From Oreohelix idahoensis (lineage: Eukaryota > Mollusca > Gastropoda > Stylommatophora > Oreohelicidae): a stretch of DNA of 64,000 bases. A program made the position numbers and the translations under genes. Of this stretch, positions 1 through 10,734 are shown one piece after another. Each line of letters begins with the position of its first letter. Within the stretch, counting starts at the first letter, position 1. Location: positions 124,001 to 188,000 of the forward strand of contig JAMPIV010009901.1 of NCBI GenBank assembly GCA_024509875.1, in the 5' to 3' direction. The notes beneath the pieces are model-generated. The model was given only the letters and a program-made list of their open reading frames with translations. It had not been told where the DNA came from and did no database searches.

Positions 1-1687
1 GGGCTGGAAAACGAAGGAAAAGACTCATACATTTTATTGAGTATTTACTTGCCTGTTTGTGTTATTCTAGGGAGTGCCAGATTCAGCGATCGGTAAGTGT
101 GAGAAAATGTTTGATGGCCATCGCTAGCGTGCATGAATGAATGAGATATATGAGCTAAACTTATAATTTTCTTTACTTGGTAAGTATCCTTATATTGTAT
201 TCCTTGTATTGTTCTCTTTAAGTGGGATTGCTTACCTTTGCTTATTTCCCCTCCCTTAATCTGCTTAGTCAAAAAAAATAACTTGGAGAATACTAGGACT
301 CTGTTCCTACACCCCATACCAAATATTGTAAAACCCCTCTATCAGAATAAATTAATCTATCTTTTTGGGTTAAATTATCTCTTTCTGATAACCACTTGTC
401 TTTGGACTGGGTTTTTTGTGTCTATACAAGCGGGAAGGGCATATTGGGATACTACTCCTCAAACCCCCCCCACCTTGTTATTTGTATTTTTCTGTAACTA
501 TGATTTTTGACTGTACCATGCTAATTGTTGTGATTTTTGTTTAAATGATAAATAAACGCCATTAACCTTATATTACTGTGTTGGCCGACCCATTACCTCA
601 TATATGTTATATGTAGTTTGTATTCACGTTTGTGTGTTTGTAGCACCAAATTGGTGTGTGTACATGAGTGTTGAGTAACTGGCAAAAATTGTGTAGCCAG
701 GAGAGATTTAGGAGTCTACAGATAAATAAAATTGTCGTAAGATAGGCAGATCGGAGAAGATTACCCGATTTCAGAGACTGTCCTTACTCTTTTCAGCACC
801 CTGGTGAATCAACTATCCATTTCTTAACCCTTTCTATCATAGAGCCTTCACCATCATTCTTCACTCGAACGGGACCACTATTTCTAAGACCTATCTCAAA
901 TAAAATTACGACACTTGTCTTGCCGTTTTGCACACACGCCATCCGCTGAGCCGAGAGTCATGCAAGACAGTCGCAAGGGATCACATTATGTTATCTGTGC
1001 TTTACTTTTTTTCAAGCTCTTCCATTAATTGTAGATAATCAGCCAATCATCATACATTCTTTTCTATAATGAAGGCACGGAGATCATAATATAAACATAT
1101 GAAGAAAAGTCTGTAATCGTGAAATTAATATCTTAAAAGCATGAAATTATTATTAATTCCAATATTCTGATGACGCGTTATTAACATTATTCGTTTAGTC
1201 AGTTAGACTCATCTAGTTTTATAAGTTATTTCGTTTAAGATAGTTGCTTACCCTGCGCAGGTCAGTTATTCATATATGTCAACAACTTGTACTGTTCGCT
1301 TTCAAAACCTCAGTTTCTTTTCACCCGATTCTGGCGCCAGTGTTTGTAGAAAGTGAGCAATCTTGAAGCTGCTAATATTTTATTGACGTAAAGCACCGCT
1401 AAGGGTCATGAGCTGACTACGGACACAGAAGATGCGCAGGGTCGAATACAAAGAGTTCCCCCAGTCAAGAAGGCCTGACTTAAAATTCTGGCAGGTGTAA
1501 GGTGAAAAGCTGACCTAGGGTCAGTTAACTATCACTGGGTCATCGGAAATAATTTTAGTTCTTTGATTCGCATGCGTGGGAACGGAAAACACGAGGCAGG
1601 TGGTACAGTAAATGAACTTAAAAAAAAAACAACAAAAATCAAAATGTCAGCTTAACCCACGACAGACATACTCTGGTCTGCATTTTA
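1..1687. other. Intergenic or intronic DNA, no gene recognised
   Basis: No conserved coding segment, tRNA or repeat family was recognised here. Short open frames, such as one at 238-510 on +, have no domain-like pattern. There is an AATAAA-like polyadenylation hexamer near 550 but no coding region to go with it. Confidence 0.5.
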
Positions 1688-2638
1688 ATGTTCAGAGGTA
1701 CACTTGCTAACTGTTCCTATCATCTCTCTCTGTTGTATTCATTCTTTTCGATCTATGTTCTTTCAGGACTGAACATCAGAGGAAGGTCAATAAACAACCT
1801 TAGATATGCAGATGATACCGTGTTGTTAGCTGAAAGCGAACAGGAGTTACAAGAACTAGTGAAGCAAGTGAACAGTATAAGTCATGAATATGGACTCGAC
1901 ATTAATATTGAGAAAACAAAAACTATGATAATTAGCAAAACAGACGATAAACCCACATTAAAGTTAAGCGTAAATGGGAAAATCCTGGAACAAGTCAAGA
2001 GCTACATATATCTTGGTCATATAATAACAGAAGATGGCAGATGTGAAACAGAAATCAAGAAGAGAATAGGAATGGCCAAAGCTACATTCAACAACATGAA
2101 ACATATACTGACATCTAAACAGTTATCTCACAAATTAAAACTGAGAATCATAAAGTGTTATATATATTCTGCATTTCTGTATGGTGCAGAAACATGGACG
2201 ATGAATAAGCATTTGGAAGAAAGAATTGAGGCTCTTGAAATGTGGATATATAGAAGAATGGGGCGTATCTCGTGGAAAGAGAAGAAAACAAATAAGGAGG
2301 TCCTAGAAAATCTAGGTATGAAAAGAGAACTAATGAGGGAGGTCAAAGTTCGGCAGCTAAAATACTTTGGCCACATAAAAAGGCATAATACCCTGCAGAA
2401 GACCATAATAGAAGGGAGAGGTGAAGGCAAACGTGCAAGGGGAAGACAGCGCTATAAGTGGGAAGATAACATCAAGAGATGGACAGGAAAGAGTCTTTCA
2501 GAGTGCACCAACAAAGACAAGAGACAGAAGACATTGGAGATCCTTTACAGTCAACCTTCGTTGTGGAGATGGCAGCTGATAATGATGATTATTTCACCAC
2601 AATTCGTTGCATTTGCCTGGTTATATGTCTATTGGTGA
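1688..2638 (+). pseudogene. 5'-truncated LINE reverse transcriptase (C-terminal part)
   Basis: The open frame enters the RT domain part-way. From about residue 27 it carries the catalytic block 'LRYADDTVLLAES', then the thumb segment with 'YIYLGHIIT', then the region typical of LINE C-termini ('LYGAETWTMNKHLEERIEALEMW' region, 'RQLKYFGHIKRH', 'GRGEGKRARGRQRYKWED' region). The fingers and palm upstream of YADD and the whole endonuclease are missing, so this is a dead 5'-truncated copy. The first ~26 residues look unrelated to RT. The pattern is that of non-LTR retrotransposons; the clade is uncertain. The frame ends in TGA and is followed by about 240 bp of possible 3' end. Confidence 0.85.
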
Positions 2639-2876
2639 AACTAGAAACTATATTGTGAAGGTATAGAAATCATGGTTGCGTCCCCAAAGATATTTTCTAC
2701 GGACGTTGACAGATGGCAAAAGAATAGCCTGGCGACCATAACTGAGGTTCAAAGATGTGTGAAAAAAAGATACGAAGTCACTGGACATAAATCTAGAATC
2801 CTGGGAGGACTAGGCTTCCGATCGCACCAAGCGGAGATTACGGCATCGCCTCAAACTGAAGGAGGCTTCTAGAACT
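2639..2876 (+). mobile_element. Possible 3' remnant of the upstream LINE
   Basis: This stretch follows the truncated RT directly. It includes an open frame (2672-2872) rich in Lys and Arg that resembles LINE 3' regions but shows no domain I can name. It ends where the TCATTTATCA tail of the next LINE fragment begins. Assignment rests on position only. Confidence 0.3.
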
Positions 2877-2968
2877 AGTCATTCATTTATCATCATTTAT
2901 CATCATTTATCATTGTTTATCATCATTTATCATCATTTATCACCCTTCAACCTCCCAAGGAACACATG
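2877..2968 (-). mobile_element. 3' end and repeat tail of an RTE-like LINE (left part, split by the Polinton-like element)
   Basis: Positions 2877-2942 are a short tandem tail (TCATCATTTA-like units), typical of RTE-type LINE 3' ends. Positions 2943-2968 align with the 3' end of the other RTE copy at 26296-26325 (both have a CCTCCAACTCCCAAAGG-like stretch). The rest of this LINE resumes at 24631 on the far side of the 21.7-kb insertion, in the same minus orientation. Confidence 0.7.
2963..2968 (+). repeat. Target site duplication CACATG, left
   Basis: Direct repeat of six bases abutting the left inverted terminus; the partner is at 24625-24630. If this were an extension of the inverted repeat, the right side would read CATGTG, which it does not. 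Confidence 0.75.
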
Positions 2969-2989
2969 AGTAGTATAGTATGTTGTTTA

Positions 2990-3110
2990 CGGTTATCATT
3001 CAGGTGGAGCGCAGGTGGAGCGCGACTTTTTATATAAGGAAATACGGTTAGTATTCAGGTGGAGCGCAGGAGGCGCGGCAGGTGGGGCGTGACTTTTATA
3101 TAGCGATATA
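2990..3110 (+). repeat. Terminal subrepeats, about 55-60 bp, left end
   Basis: Two units built from 'TTATATAAGGAAATACGGTT' and 'ATTCAGGTGGAGCGCAGG'-like blocks lie just inside the left terminus. The same units recur about four times at the right end. Polinton termini often carry minisatellites. Confidence 0.7.
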
Positions 3111-3879
3111 TTAGTTCGATAATGGTGTGTTGTGTGTTTGTTTTTACAGATAATATTTAGACAACAGTTATAAGATATATTTAGACATATTGAGACAACA
3201 GTTATACGATATTTAGTTATACGATATATTTAGACATATATAGTTATATAACAGAAAACACTAGATATATTTTATATATTTATTGACAAAGTTAGCTGGT
3301 CTATGGGTGCTGTAGGGTGACGTCTAACCTCACGGAGTGAAGTGTCGATTCCACAGGAGGAGCGTCAGGCAGAGGCGCATGACTTTTTATATAGCGATAT
3401 ATATTAGCCGGGGTGACTTCCTCTGACGATCAGACGCATGACTTGTTATATAGCAATAAATGTGTTCGAGCACGGCGGGCGTGTTGTTTATACAAAATAC
3501 TTAGACAACATATATATAAAATATAAAAATCGATAATGACGGAAAATATAAAAAAATCAATAATGTAGGATTAGGTTACTAAGTGGGGGTTTTTGAAGCG
3601 AGTCGAGGTTTTTTGTGCTGGCGTGGGTGACGATGCATGGGTGTAATAGGGGTTTTTGTGTGTGTGTGTGTGTGTGACTCAGCAGTGTGTTGGTGTGTTG
3701 GGAGTGAAGTGTTAGAGCCTTGTCATACTAGGAACAGCATTGAGAGGTGGTTAGAACTATCATGAAGAGGTGGGAGTGAAGTGTTAGAGCGGTGTGGTGT
3801 GGGTGGTATTGCTTTTGGTTTGCTTATTGTTGTGTGTTGTTATATTGGACTGGTAGTGTGTTGGTATGTTTGTTTGTAC

Positions 3880-4170
<291 letters not shown>

Positions 4171-4589
4171 TAGACAATGGACATAAAAAATCGTTAAAAA
4201 ACCTGCAATATTGAGTTAAAGAGGAAAATATTTTTAAAAATCGATAATGTTGGATTAGGTTACTAAGGGGGTTTTTGAAGCGAGTGGAGCCTTTTTGCGC
4301 TGGCGTGGGCGACGATGCATGTTGGGCTGTAGCTGGCGGTTGTAGGTTAGGGGGGATTTTTGTGTGTTGTGTTGTGTGTTGGCGTGTTTGTTTATACATA
4401 TATACATACAATATATATATATATATAAAATATAAAAAATCGATAATGACGGAAAACATAAAAAATCGATAATGGTTGGTTAGTAGGTTACTAAGAGGGT
4501 TTTTAAAGCGAGTGGAGTCTTTTTTGTGCTGGCGTGGGTGACGACGCATGGGTGTGTACATTTTGGAGTGTAGCATGCGAGTGGGCCAG

Positions 4590-4925
4590 CATTGAGAGAT
4601 GGGAGTGAAGTGTTAGAGACGTCACTATACTAGGACCAGCATCGAGAGGTTGGAGTGAAGTGTTAGAGACTTGACTAGGACCAACGTCGAGAGGTGTGAG
4701 TGAAGTGTTAGAGACTATACCAGGTCTAGCATCTAGAAGTGGTAGTGAAGTGTTAGAGACCTTCCTATACTAGGTTTAACATCTAGAGGTGCGAGTGAAG
4801 TGTTAGAGTTCTAGAGGTGGGAGTGAAGGAGACGTGTCACTATACTAGGGCCAGTGCCTAGAGGTGGGAGTGAAGTGTTAGAGACTTGCCTATACTAGAG
4901 CCAGCATATAGAGGTGTGCGTGTAT
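4590..4925 (+). repeat. Iteron cluster in the left arm (outer)
   Basis: Repeats of about 45-55 bp share the core 'AGTGAAGTGTTAGAGAC', followed by 'CTATACTAGG' (sometimes only 'TGACTAGG') and 'CCAGCATCGAGAGGTGGGAG'-like sequence. Spacing is loose and units vary, unlike a simple satellite. More units occur at 3700-3790 and 5230-5370. Confidence 0.85.
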
Positions 4926-5932
4926 GTGGTTGTGTGTGTGTGTGCGTGTGGTTGTGTGGGTATGTGCGTGCGTGTGTGTGTGTGCGTCTGTACGCGCGCT
5001 TCTGTCTACCTATATGTCTATAAGCCTGGTATTTATTTTACCGGTTAGTTTTGTTATATGTTTAATTTATATGTTTAATTTCATTTAATTTATTTATCGA
5101 TGTCTAAATTGTGTCTGTGTATATACCTGCCTAGGTATCTGTTTGTGTGCGCGTGTGTGTCTGCGTGCGTGCGTGCGTGTGTGTGGGTGTGCGCGTGTGC
5201 GGGTGTGGTTGTGTGTGTGTGTGTTGGGGTATAGCAGGCGGGTGTGCCACCATCGAGAGGTGGTAGTGAAGTGGAAGTGGTAGTGAAGTATTAGAGACTT
5301 GCCTATACTAGGACCAGCATCTAGAGGTGGGAGTGAAGTGGTAGAGCCTTGACAATACTAGGTCTAGTATGAAATGGCGCAAACATAAAAAACGATAATG
5401 GTGGGTTAGTAGGTTACTAAGGATATTTTTTTAAGGGAGAGGATATTGACTTTTTTTGGCTGGCGGGGTGACGACTCTTGGGTGTGTTGGGTGTGTGTGT
5501 GTACCCGCGTGCGCGCGTGTATGTGTGGTATTGATTTTGGTTTGTCTGGTGGTTTGTGTGCAGGTATTGGTGTGAATTACAACTAATTGGTGTTAGCTTT
5601 CTTGGTTTGATAGTCCTTTTCACAGTGTAAAATCACTATTGGTTATCTGTAGTGTTTTAAATAGTGTTGTTAAGCCATTATTTCTATAATATTTAGGGGC
5701 CAGCTCGACGCTGTATAAACGCTAGATGTATATTTATCAGATCACCGAGGACGGGTGCGCATGCGCGCATAACTTCACACGTCAAAATAAAAAAACTTTA
5801 CAGGAGTGCTTAGATGATGATTTTTCACTGTCACTTTTAAAGAGGTCACACCGCAGACTTGTGTAGATTGACCAATTATTGTGGAGGTTGGGCTTCAAAT
5901 AGGCACCGATTTCCCACGTCTATTCGTACAAT

Positions 5933-6121
5933 TCAGTCAAGGGTTTTTTTATCGACTGGGTTAATATCACGACCAGTGGTTAGTGGGCAGTTAGGGTGAC
6001 CGTGGAACAGACAACCATGGAACTGGTAGACGGTGCGAGAGTCTTTGTCCCAACCATCTACCCTAATGCAACCCAAAGCCATTTCACGGCCGTTGAACTG
6101 GGTTTTTAAAGACACATTCAC
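5933..6121 (-). pseudogene. Type-B DNA polymerase scrap (Polinton/viral-like), left arm
   Basis: A 62-codon frame contains 'ALGCIRVDGWDKDSRTVYQF' followed by 'HGCLFHGHPNC'. The block 'VDG(Y/W)...TVY-F-HGC-x2-HG-x2-C' is a familiar segment of protein-primed type-B polymerases of Polintons and related viral or organellar PolB. Similarity seems to continue about 40 codons further in a broken frame ('EIGAYLKTNL') with an in-frame stop. Only this small segment of a roughly 1000-residue protein survives, and no Exo or palm motifs were seen. Identification is by motif recognition, not search. Confidence 0.55.
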
Positions 6122-6552
6122 ATTTCCATTTCATATTTTTTACAACACAACATTAACACTTCCATTTCTTAATTTTGGTATCAGTTTTCATATTTCCATT
6201 TCATAATTATTGCAGCACAAACTTCACATTTCCATTTCATACATTTGGTATCAGTTTTTCAAATTTCCACTTCATAATTTTTGTATCGGTTTTCATATTT
6301 CCATTTCCTAATTTTTACAACACAACACTCACACTTCCATTTCTTAATTTTGGTATCGGTTTTCATATTTCCATTTCATACTTTTAGCAACACAACCTTC
6401 ACATTTTCCATTTCATACTTTTGGTATCAGTTTTTCAAATTTCCACTTCATAATTTTTGTATCGGTTTTCATATTTCCATTTCCTAATTTTTACAACACA
6501 ACACTCACACTTCCATTTCTTAATTTTGGTATCAGTTTTCATATTTCCATTG
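6121..6552 (+). repeat. 'TTTCCATTTC' minisatellite, left arm
   Basis: Diverged units of about 33-35 bp, in a higher-order pattern of about 70 bp, built from 'CATATTTCCATTTC', 'TTTTTACAACACAACA' and 'TTTTGGTATCAGTTTT'. It yields spurious frames of the 'FPFHTF' type. It abuts the PolB scrap. Confidence 0.85.
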
Positions 6553-6553
6553 G

Positions 6554-6584
<31 letters not shown>

Positions 6585-6849
6585 TGCACGGGTGGTTGTG
6601 TATGTGTGCGTGCGTGCGCGGGTGGGCAGTTGGGGGACAAGGGTTGGTGTTAGGAAACCAACTCAGTTCTGGCGATATTGGTTGATAACAACTGGAGTTG
6701 ATGTAATGGTCAAACGTGTTACTGGGGCAAGTAGTAGGACAGGTATCCATGTTTGGTGTTGTGCGCTAACAGAGAGTTGATTAGTTGAAAAACTAATCGA
6801 TCGTTGACGCGTTGTCGATGTGAATAAGTAAAAATTTGTGTGCGTCGCA

Positions 6850-6995
6850 AGTGTTAGAGACATGACCAGGTCCAGCGGCGAGATGTGGGAATGAAGTGTT
6901 AGAGACGTCACTATACTAGGGCCAACACCTAGAGGTGGAAGTGCAGTGTTAGAAACTATACTAGGTCTGGCATCGAGAGGTGGGAAGTAACGTGT
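6850..6995 (+). repeat. Iteron cluster in the left arm (middle)
   Basis: Three further units of the 'GAAGTGTTAGAGAC ... CTATACTAGG ... GAGAGGTGGGA' family lie between the minisatellite and the PC4-like scrap. Confidence 0.8.
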
Positions 6996-7169
6996 TAGAG
7001 ACATGTTTATGTGTTGTAGTCTTGTTACAAACAACAAGTAACACAAATACAGAGATATAAAAAGCAACATACTTTTTTTTTGGTGATGAGCTTGACGTGG
7101 TCTGCTTTCAACGGTTGATTTTTTTTCAGAAGGATGGTCTTGGTCTCAGACGGTTTTTGATGGTCCACT

Positions 7170-7395
7170 GGTTATAACGTGGGGTGATAGAAAGGTGCTC
7201 GTGAGGTGATATAAATGTACCTGTGAGGTGATAGAAATATGCCTGTGAGATGATAGAAATGTGCCCGTGAGGTGATAGAAATGTGCCCATGAGGTGATAG
7301 AAATGTACCCATGAGGTGATAGAAATGTGCCTGTGAGGTGATAGAAATGTACACGTGAGGTGATAGAAATGTACCCGTGAGGTGATAGAAATGTG
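7170..7395 (-). repeat. 22-bp minisatellite, left arm (about 10 units)
   Basis: Units of 'GGTGATAGAAATGTGCCCGT'-type sequence in exact 22-bp register. As 22 is not a multiple of 3, all frames of one strand are open and read with a 22-residue period. It directly follows the PC4-like scrap. Confidence 0.9.
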
Positions 7396-7611
7396 ACCAC
7401 CGGTTTCGGTAGGAAACTTTAGATATGACTCACCAAAGTATTTTCGCACGTGTAACAAAAGCTGGCCGCGGTAAAAACTTACAGTTGCGGTCTTCAGCTC
7501 GCTCTCCAACGGTTTAAGCATTTCATCACTTCTTGTCATGTACACCCAGTTGGTGGGAACAATGGAAACCACCTTCAACGAGGTATGAGCGCTAGTGTCT
7601 GTCGTTATCAC
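7396..7611 (-). pseudogene. Possible PC4-like ssDNA-binding domain scrap, left arm
   Basis: The frame reads through 'ELKTATVSFYRGQLLLHVRK', 'YFGESYLKFPTETGG' and then the minisatellite. The order 'F-x-G-x-LL-x-(I/V)R-(E/K)-YF ... K-P-x-x-x-G-x-(I)S(I)' resembles the C-terminal ssDNA-binding domain of transcriptional coactivator PC4/p15. In that fold the sequence after the glycines continues 'ISLT..QW', and here it is overwritten by the minisatellite. About 70 residues remain, including an upstream 'VVSIVPTNWVYM' piece I cannot assign. A PC4-type protein would bind single-stranded DNA, but the match is by eye and weak. Confidence 0.35.
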
Positions 7612-7827
7612 ACCACCTCTTCAGTAAAGTATGACCGTGAGTGTCTGGGTGTGTGGGTGTGTGTGTGTGTGTATGAGCGCTCGCGTGCGTGGTTGTGTGT
7701 CTGTGAGTGTGTGTGTGTGTGTGGGTTGTGTTGCGGTGTGTTGTATTGTATTGTGTTATGTGTTGTTTATTTATACAACAGTTATACGTACATATTACAA
7801 TATATATATTTTACAAACAGTTATAAC

Positions 7828-8062
7828 ATCTAGAGGTGGGAGTGAAGTGTTAGAGACATGACTAGGTCCAGCATCGAGAGGTGGGAGTGAAGTGTTAGAG
7901 ACGTCACTATACTAGGGCCAGCAACGAGAGTGGAATGGCGTGTTAGAAACTATACTAGGTCTAGCATCGAGAGGTGGGAGTGAAGTGTTAAAGACATGAC
8001 CAGAGCCAGCAGCGAGAAGTGGGAGTGAAGTGTTAGAGACTTGACTAGGTCTAGCATCGAGT
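7828..8062 (+). repeat. Iteron cluster in the left arm (inner)
   Basis: Four to five units of the same family lie next to the palindrome centre; the mirror cluster is at 9085-9285. Confidence 0.85.
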
Positions 8063-8133
8063 AATAAAATCTATTCACCCCAATGTCCATCTAGTGTTAT
8101 GTAAATGACCCGTACACAGTGGTGTTAAGTCAG

Positions 8134-8212
8134 CCGCCGCGATGCTGTAATCAGCATCGTGGCGGTATCCTTAACCGTCCCAGAGTTCCTCTGGTGCCCA
8201 GTTAAAACTGGG
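8134..8212 (+). other. Cluster of three adjacent perfect or near-perfect hairpins in the palindrome spacer
   Basis: Stem 1: 8134-8147 with 8152-8165, 14 bp with one mismatch/wobble, loop TAAT. Stem 2: 8180-8185 with 8189-8194, CCAGAG/CTCTGG, loop TTC. Stem 3: 8197-8203 with 8206-8212, CCCAGTT/AACTGGG, loop AA. The three lie within 80 bp, 14 bp inside the inner boundary of the left arm. Function unknown. Confidence 0.6.
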
Positions 8213-8226
8213 TCTGCCCTGCCGGG

Positions 8227-8690
8227 TTGTGTGCGGTGAATCACACATACCTTGTGTATATCATCAATGACAAATTCTCTCTGGCCACAGAAATCGCTAG
8301 TCTCATTAACAAAGCTGCAGCTACCTTTGCCTGCCTCACATCACGCTTTTGGGGAAACTCCAAACTCGCAACGATGACCAAAGCTGCAATATATAACGCC
8401 TGTATCATCAGCTTACTTCTATATGTCAGTGAGACCTGAACAATATATGCTAAGCAAGAAAGAAGGCTCAATACCTTCCATCTACCGTGTTCGCGCCACC
8501 TCCTCGGGCTTTCGTCTAAAGATAAAGTGCCAAATGTCGAGGTGTTTTCACGTGCTGGCCTTCAAAGTCTGTATACCCGGCTGAGACAGGAAAGCCTACG
8601 CTGGCTTGGTCATATTAGCCGCATGAAAGATGGTCGCCTTTGCAGAGATGTTTGGCGACTAGCAGATAAACATGTTTCCGATAGTCTATA
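8227..8690 (+). pseudogene. LINE reverse transcriptase C-terminal fragment in the palindrome spacer
   Basis: Two frame pieces form the usual post-RT region of a LINE. First comes 'LVYIINDKFSLATEIASLIN' with 'AAIYNACIISLLLYVSET', then after a stop 'RLNTFHLPCSRHLLGLSSKD' and 'RLRQESLRWLGHISRMKDGR'. The stop falls exactly where this family normally has Trp (SET-W), so TGG has become TGA. The catalytic RT core is absent. It ends near the 'CRDVWRLAD' segment. Confidence 0.75.
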
Positions 8691-9019
8691 TTTAGCGCTG
8701 ACGTCACCTACCCTAACCGACTACAAACAGTATGACTCATTCATCGATTACATTTGATAATGTTTTCCTCGCGAGCGCAGACCATCGATCGAGTTTAACA
8801 ACGAGTGGTAAAAAGCACGTGCGTGTTGGGTTTTCTTAACATGTTTGAAACTGGCCTCGACATTGTCCCGATTGCAACCTGTAACACTAAGGAGTATCTA
8901 GTTTGCGCCATAATCTAGTCTGCCTGTGACATATATCTCTACGGTTGTGTTCAATAAAACTGTCTATTTGGCCTTGTCCAACCTGGCCTTTGATATTATT
9001 TTTTATGTTGGAAACCTCG
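8691..9019. other. Rest of the palindrome spacer, nothing recognised
   Basis: About 330 bp with no domain or repeat that I recognise. It contains an AATAAA hexamer at 8953-8958, compatible with a LINE or processed 3' end, but no coding sequence feeds into it. Confidence 0.5.
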
Positions 9020-9084
9020 ACTGTGTACGGGTCATTTACATAACACTAGATGGACATTGGGGTGAGTAGATTTTATTACTCGAT

Positions 9085-9285
9085 GCTAGACCTAGTCAAG
9101 TCTCTAACACTTCACTCCCACTTCTCGCTGCTGGCTCTGGTCATGTCTCTAACACTTCACTCCCACCTCTCGATGCTAGACCTAGTATAGTTTCTAACAC
9201 GCGCCTTCCACCTCTAGTTGCTGGCTCTAGTATAGTGACGTCTCTAACACTTCACTCCCACCTCTCAATGCTAGACCTGGTCACA
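9085..9285 (-). repeat. Iteron cluster in R1 (inner)
   Basis: Inverted counterpart of 7828-8062, with units reading 'GTCTCTAACACTTCACTCCC' on the plus strand. Confidence 0.85.
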
Positions 9286-9420
9286 AGAAGTGATGAAATG
9301 CTTAAACCGTTGGAGAGCGAGCTGAAGACCGCAACTGTAAGTTTTTACCGCGGCCAGCTTTTGTTACACGTGCGAAAATACTTTGGTGAGTCATATCTAA
9401 AGTTTCCTACCAAAACCGGT
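9277..9420 (+). pseudogene. Possible PC4-like domain scrap, R1 copy, 5' part lost
   Basis: Same protein segment from 'TRSDEMLKPLESELKTATV' to 'KFPTKTGG'. Upstream of it the sequence switches to an iteron, so the N-terminal part seen in the left arm is missing. Confidence 0.35.
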
Positions 9421-10108
9421 GGTCACATTTCTATCACCTCACGGGTACATTTCTATCACCCCACGTGTACATTTCTATCACCTCACAGACACATTTCTAT
9501 CACCTCACGGGTACATTTCTATCACATCACGGGTGCATTTATATCACCTCACCGGCATATTTCTATCACCTCACGGGCACATTTCTATCACCTAATGGGT
9601 ACATTTCGATCACCTCACAGGCACATTTCTATCACCTCATGGGTACATTTCTATCACCTCATGGGCACATTTCTATCACCTCACAGACACATTTCTATCA
9701 CCTCACGGGCACATTTCTATCACTTCACGAGCACATTTCTATCACCTCACCGGCACATTTCTATCACCTCACGGGCACATTTCTATCACCTCATGGGTAC
9801 ATTTCGATCACCTCACAGGCACATTTCTATCACCTCATGGGTACATTTCTATCACCTCATGGGCACATTTCTATCACCTCACAGACACATTTCTATCACC
9901 TCACGGGCACATTTCTATCACCTCACGGGTACATTTCTATCACATCACGGGTGCATTTATATCACCTCACCGGCACATTTCTATCACCTCACGGGCACAT
10001 TTCTATCACCTCACGGGCACATTTCTATCATCTCACAGGCATATTTCTATCACCTCACGGGTACATTTATATCACCTCACGAGCACCTTTCTATCACCTC
10101 ACGTTATA
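9420..10108 (+). repeat. 22-bp minisatellite, R1 (about 31 units)
   Basis: Inverted counterpart of 7170-7395, expanded about three-fold. Unit type 'CATTTCTATCACCTCACGGG'. Confidence 0.9.
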
Positions 10109-10274
10109 ACCAGTGGACCATCAAAAACTGTCTGAGACCAAGACCATCCTTCTGAAAAAAAATCAACCGTTGAAAGCAGACCACGTCAAGCTCACCACCA
10201 AAAAAGAGTATGTTGCTTTTTATATCTCTGTATTTGTGTTACTTGTTGTTTGTAACAAGACTACAACACATCCA

Positions 10275-10435
10275 CATGTCTCTAACACGTTACTCCCCAC
10301 CTCTCGATGCTAGACCTAGTACAGTTTCTAACACTGCACTTCCACCTCTAGGTGTTGGCCCTAGTATAGTGACGTCTCTAACACTTCATTCCCACATCTC
10401 GTCGCTGGACCTGGTCATGTCTCTAACACTTGCGG
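10275..10435 (-). repeat. Iteron cluster in R1 (middle)
   Basis: Inverted counterpart of 6850-6995, three units. Confidence 0.8.
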
Positions 10436-10734
10436 CGCACACAAATTTTTTTTCCCACATCGACAACGTGTCAACGATCGATTAGTTTTTCAACAAATCA
10501 ACTCTCTGTTAGCGCACAACACCAAACATGGATACCTGTCCTACTACTTGCCCCAGTAACACGTTTGACCATTACATCAACTCCAGTTGTTATCTACCAA
10601 TATCGCCAGAACCGAGTTGGTTTTCTAACACCAACCCTTGTCCCCCTACAGCCCACCCGCGCACGCACGCACACATACACAACCACACGTACACGCACAC
10701 ACACACATACACACACACCCAATGGAAATATGAA

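Noticed and set aside
238..510. 90-residue hydrophobic frame
   Set aside because: No domain, no conserved motif, and a low-complexity AT-rich background.
7170..10108. CRISPR-like array (regular short repeats)
   Set aside because: Repeats are contiguous without unique spacers, there are no cas genes, and the sequence is eukaryotic.
9235..10155. 306- and 214-residue frames rich in His, Phe and Ser
   Set aside because: The bulk is the 22-bp minisatellite read in different frames; only the short PC4-like lead (9277-9420) is of interest.
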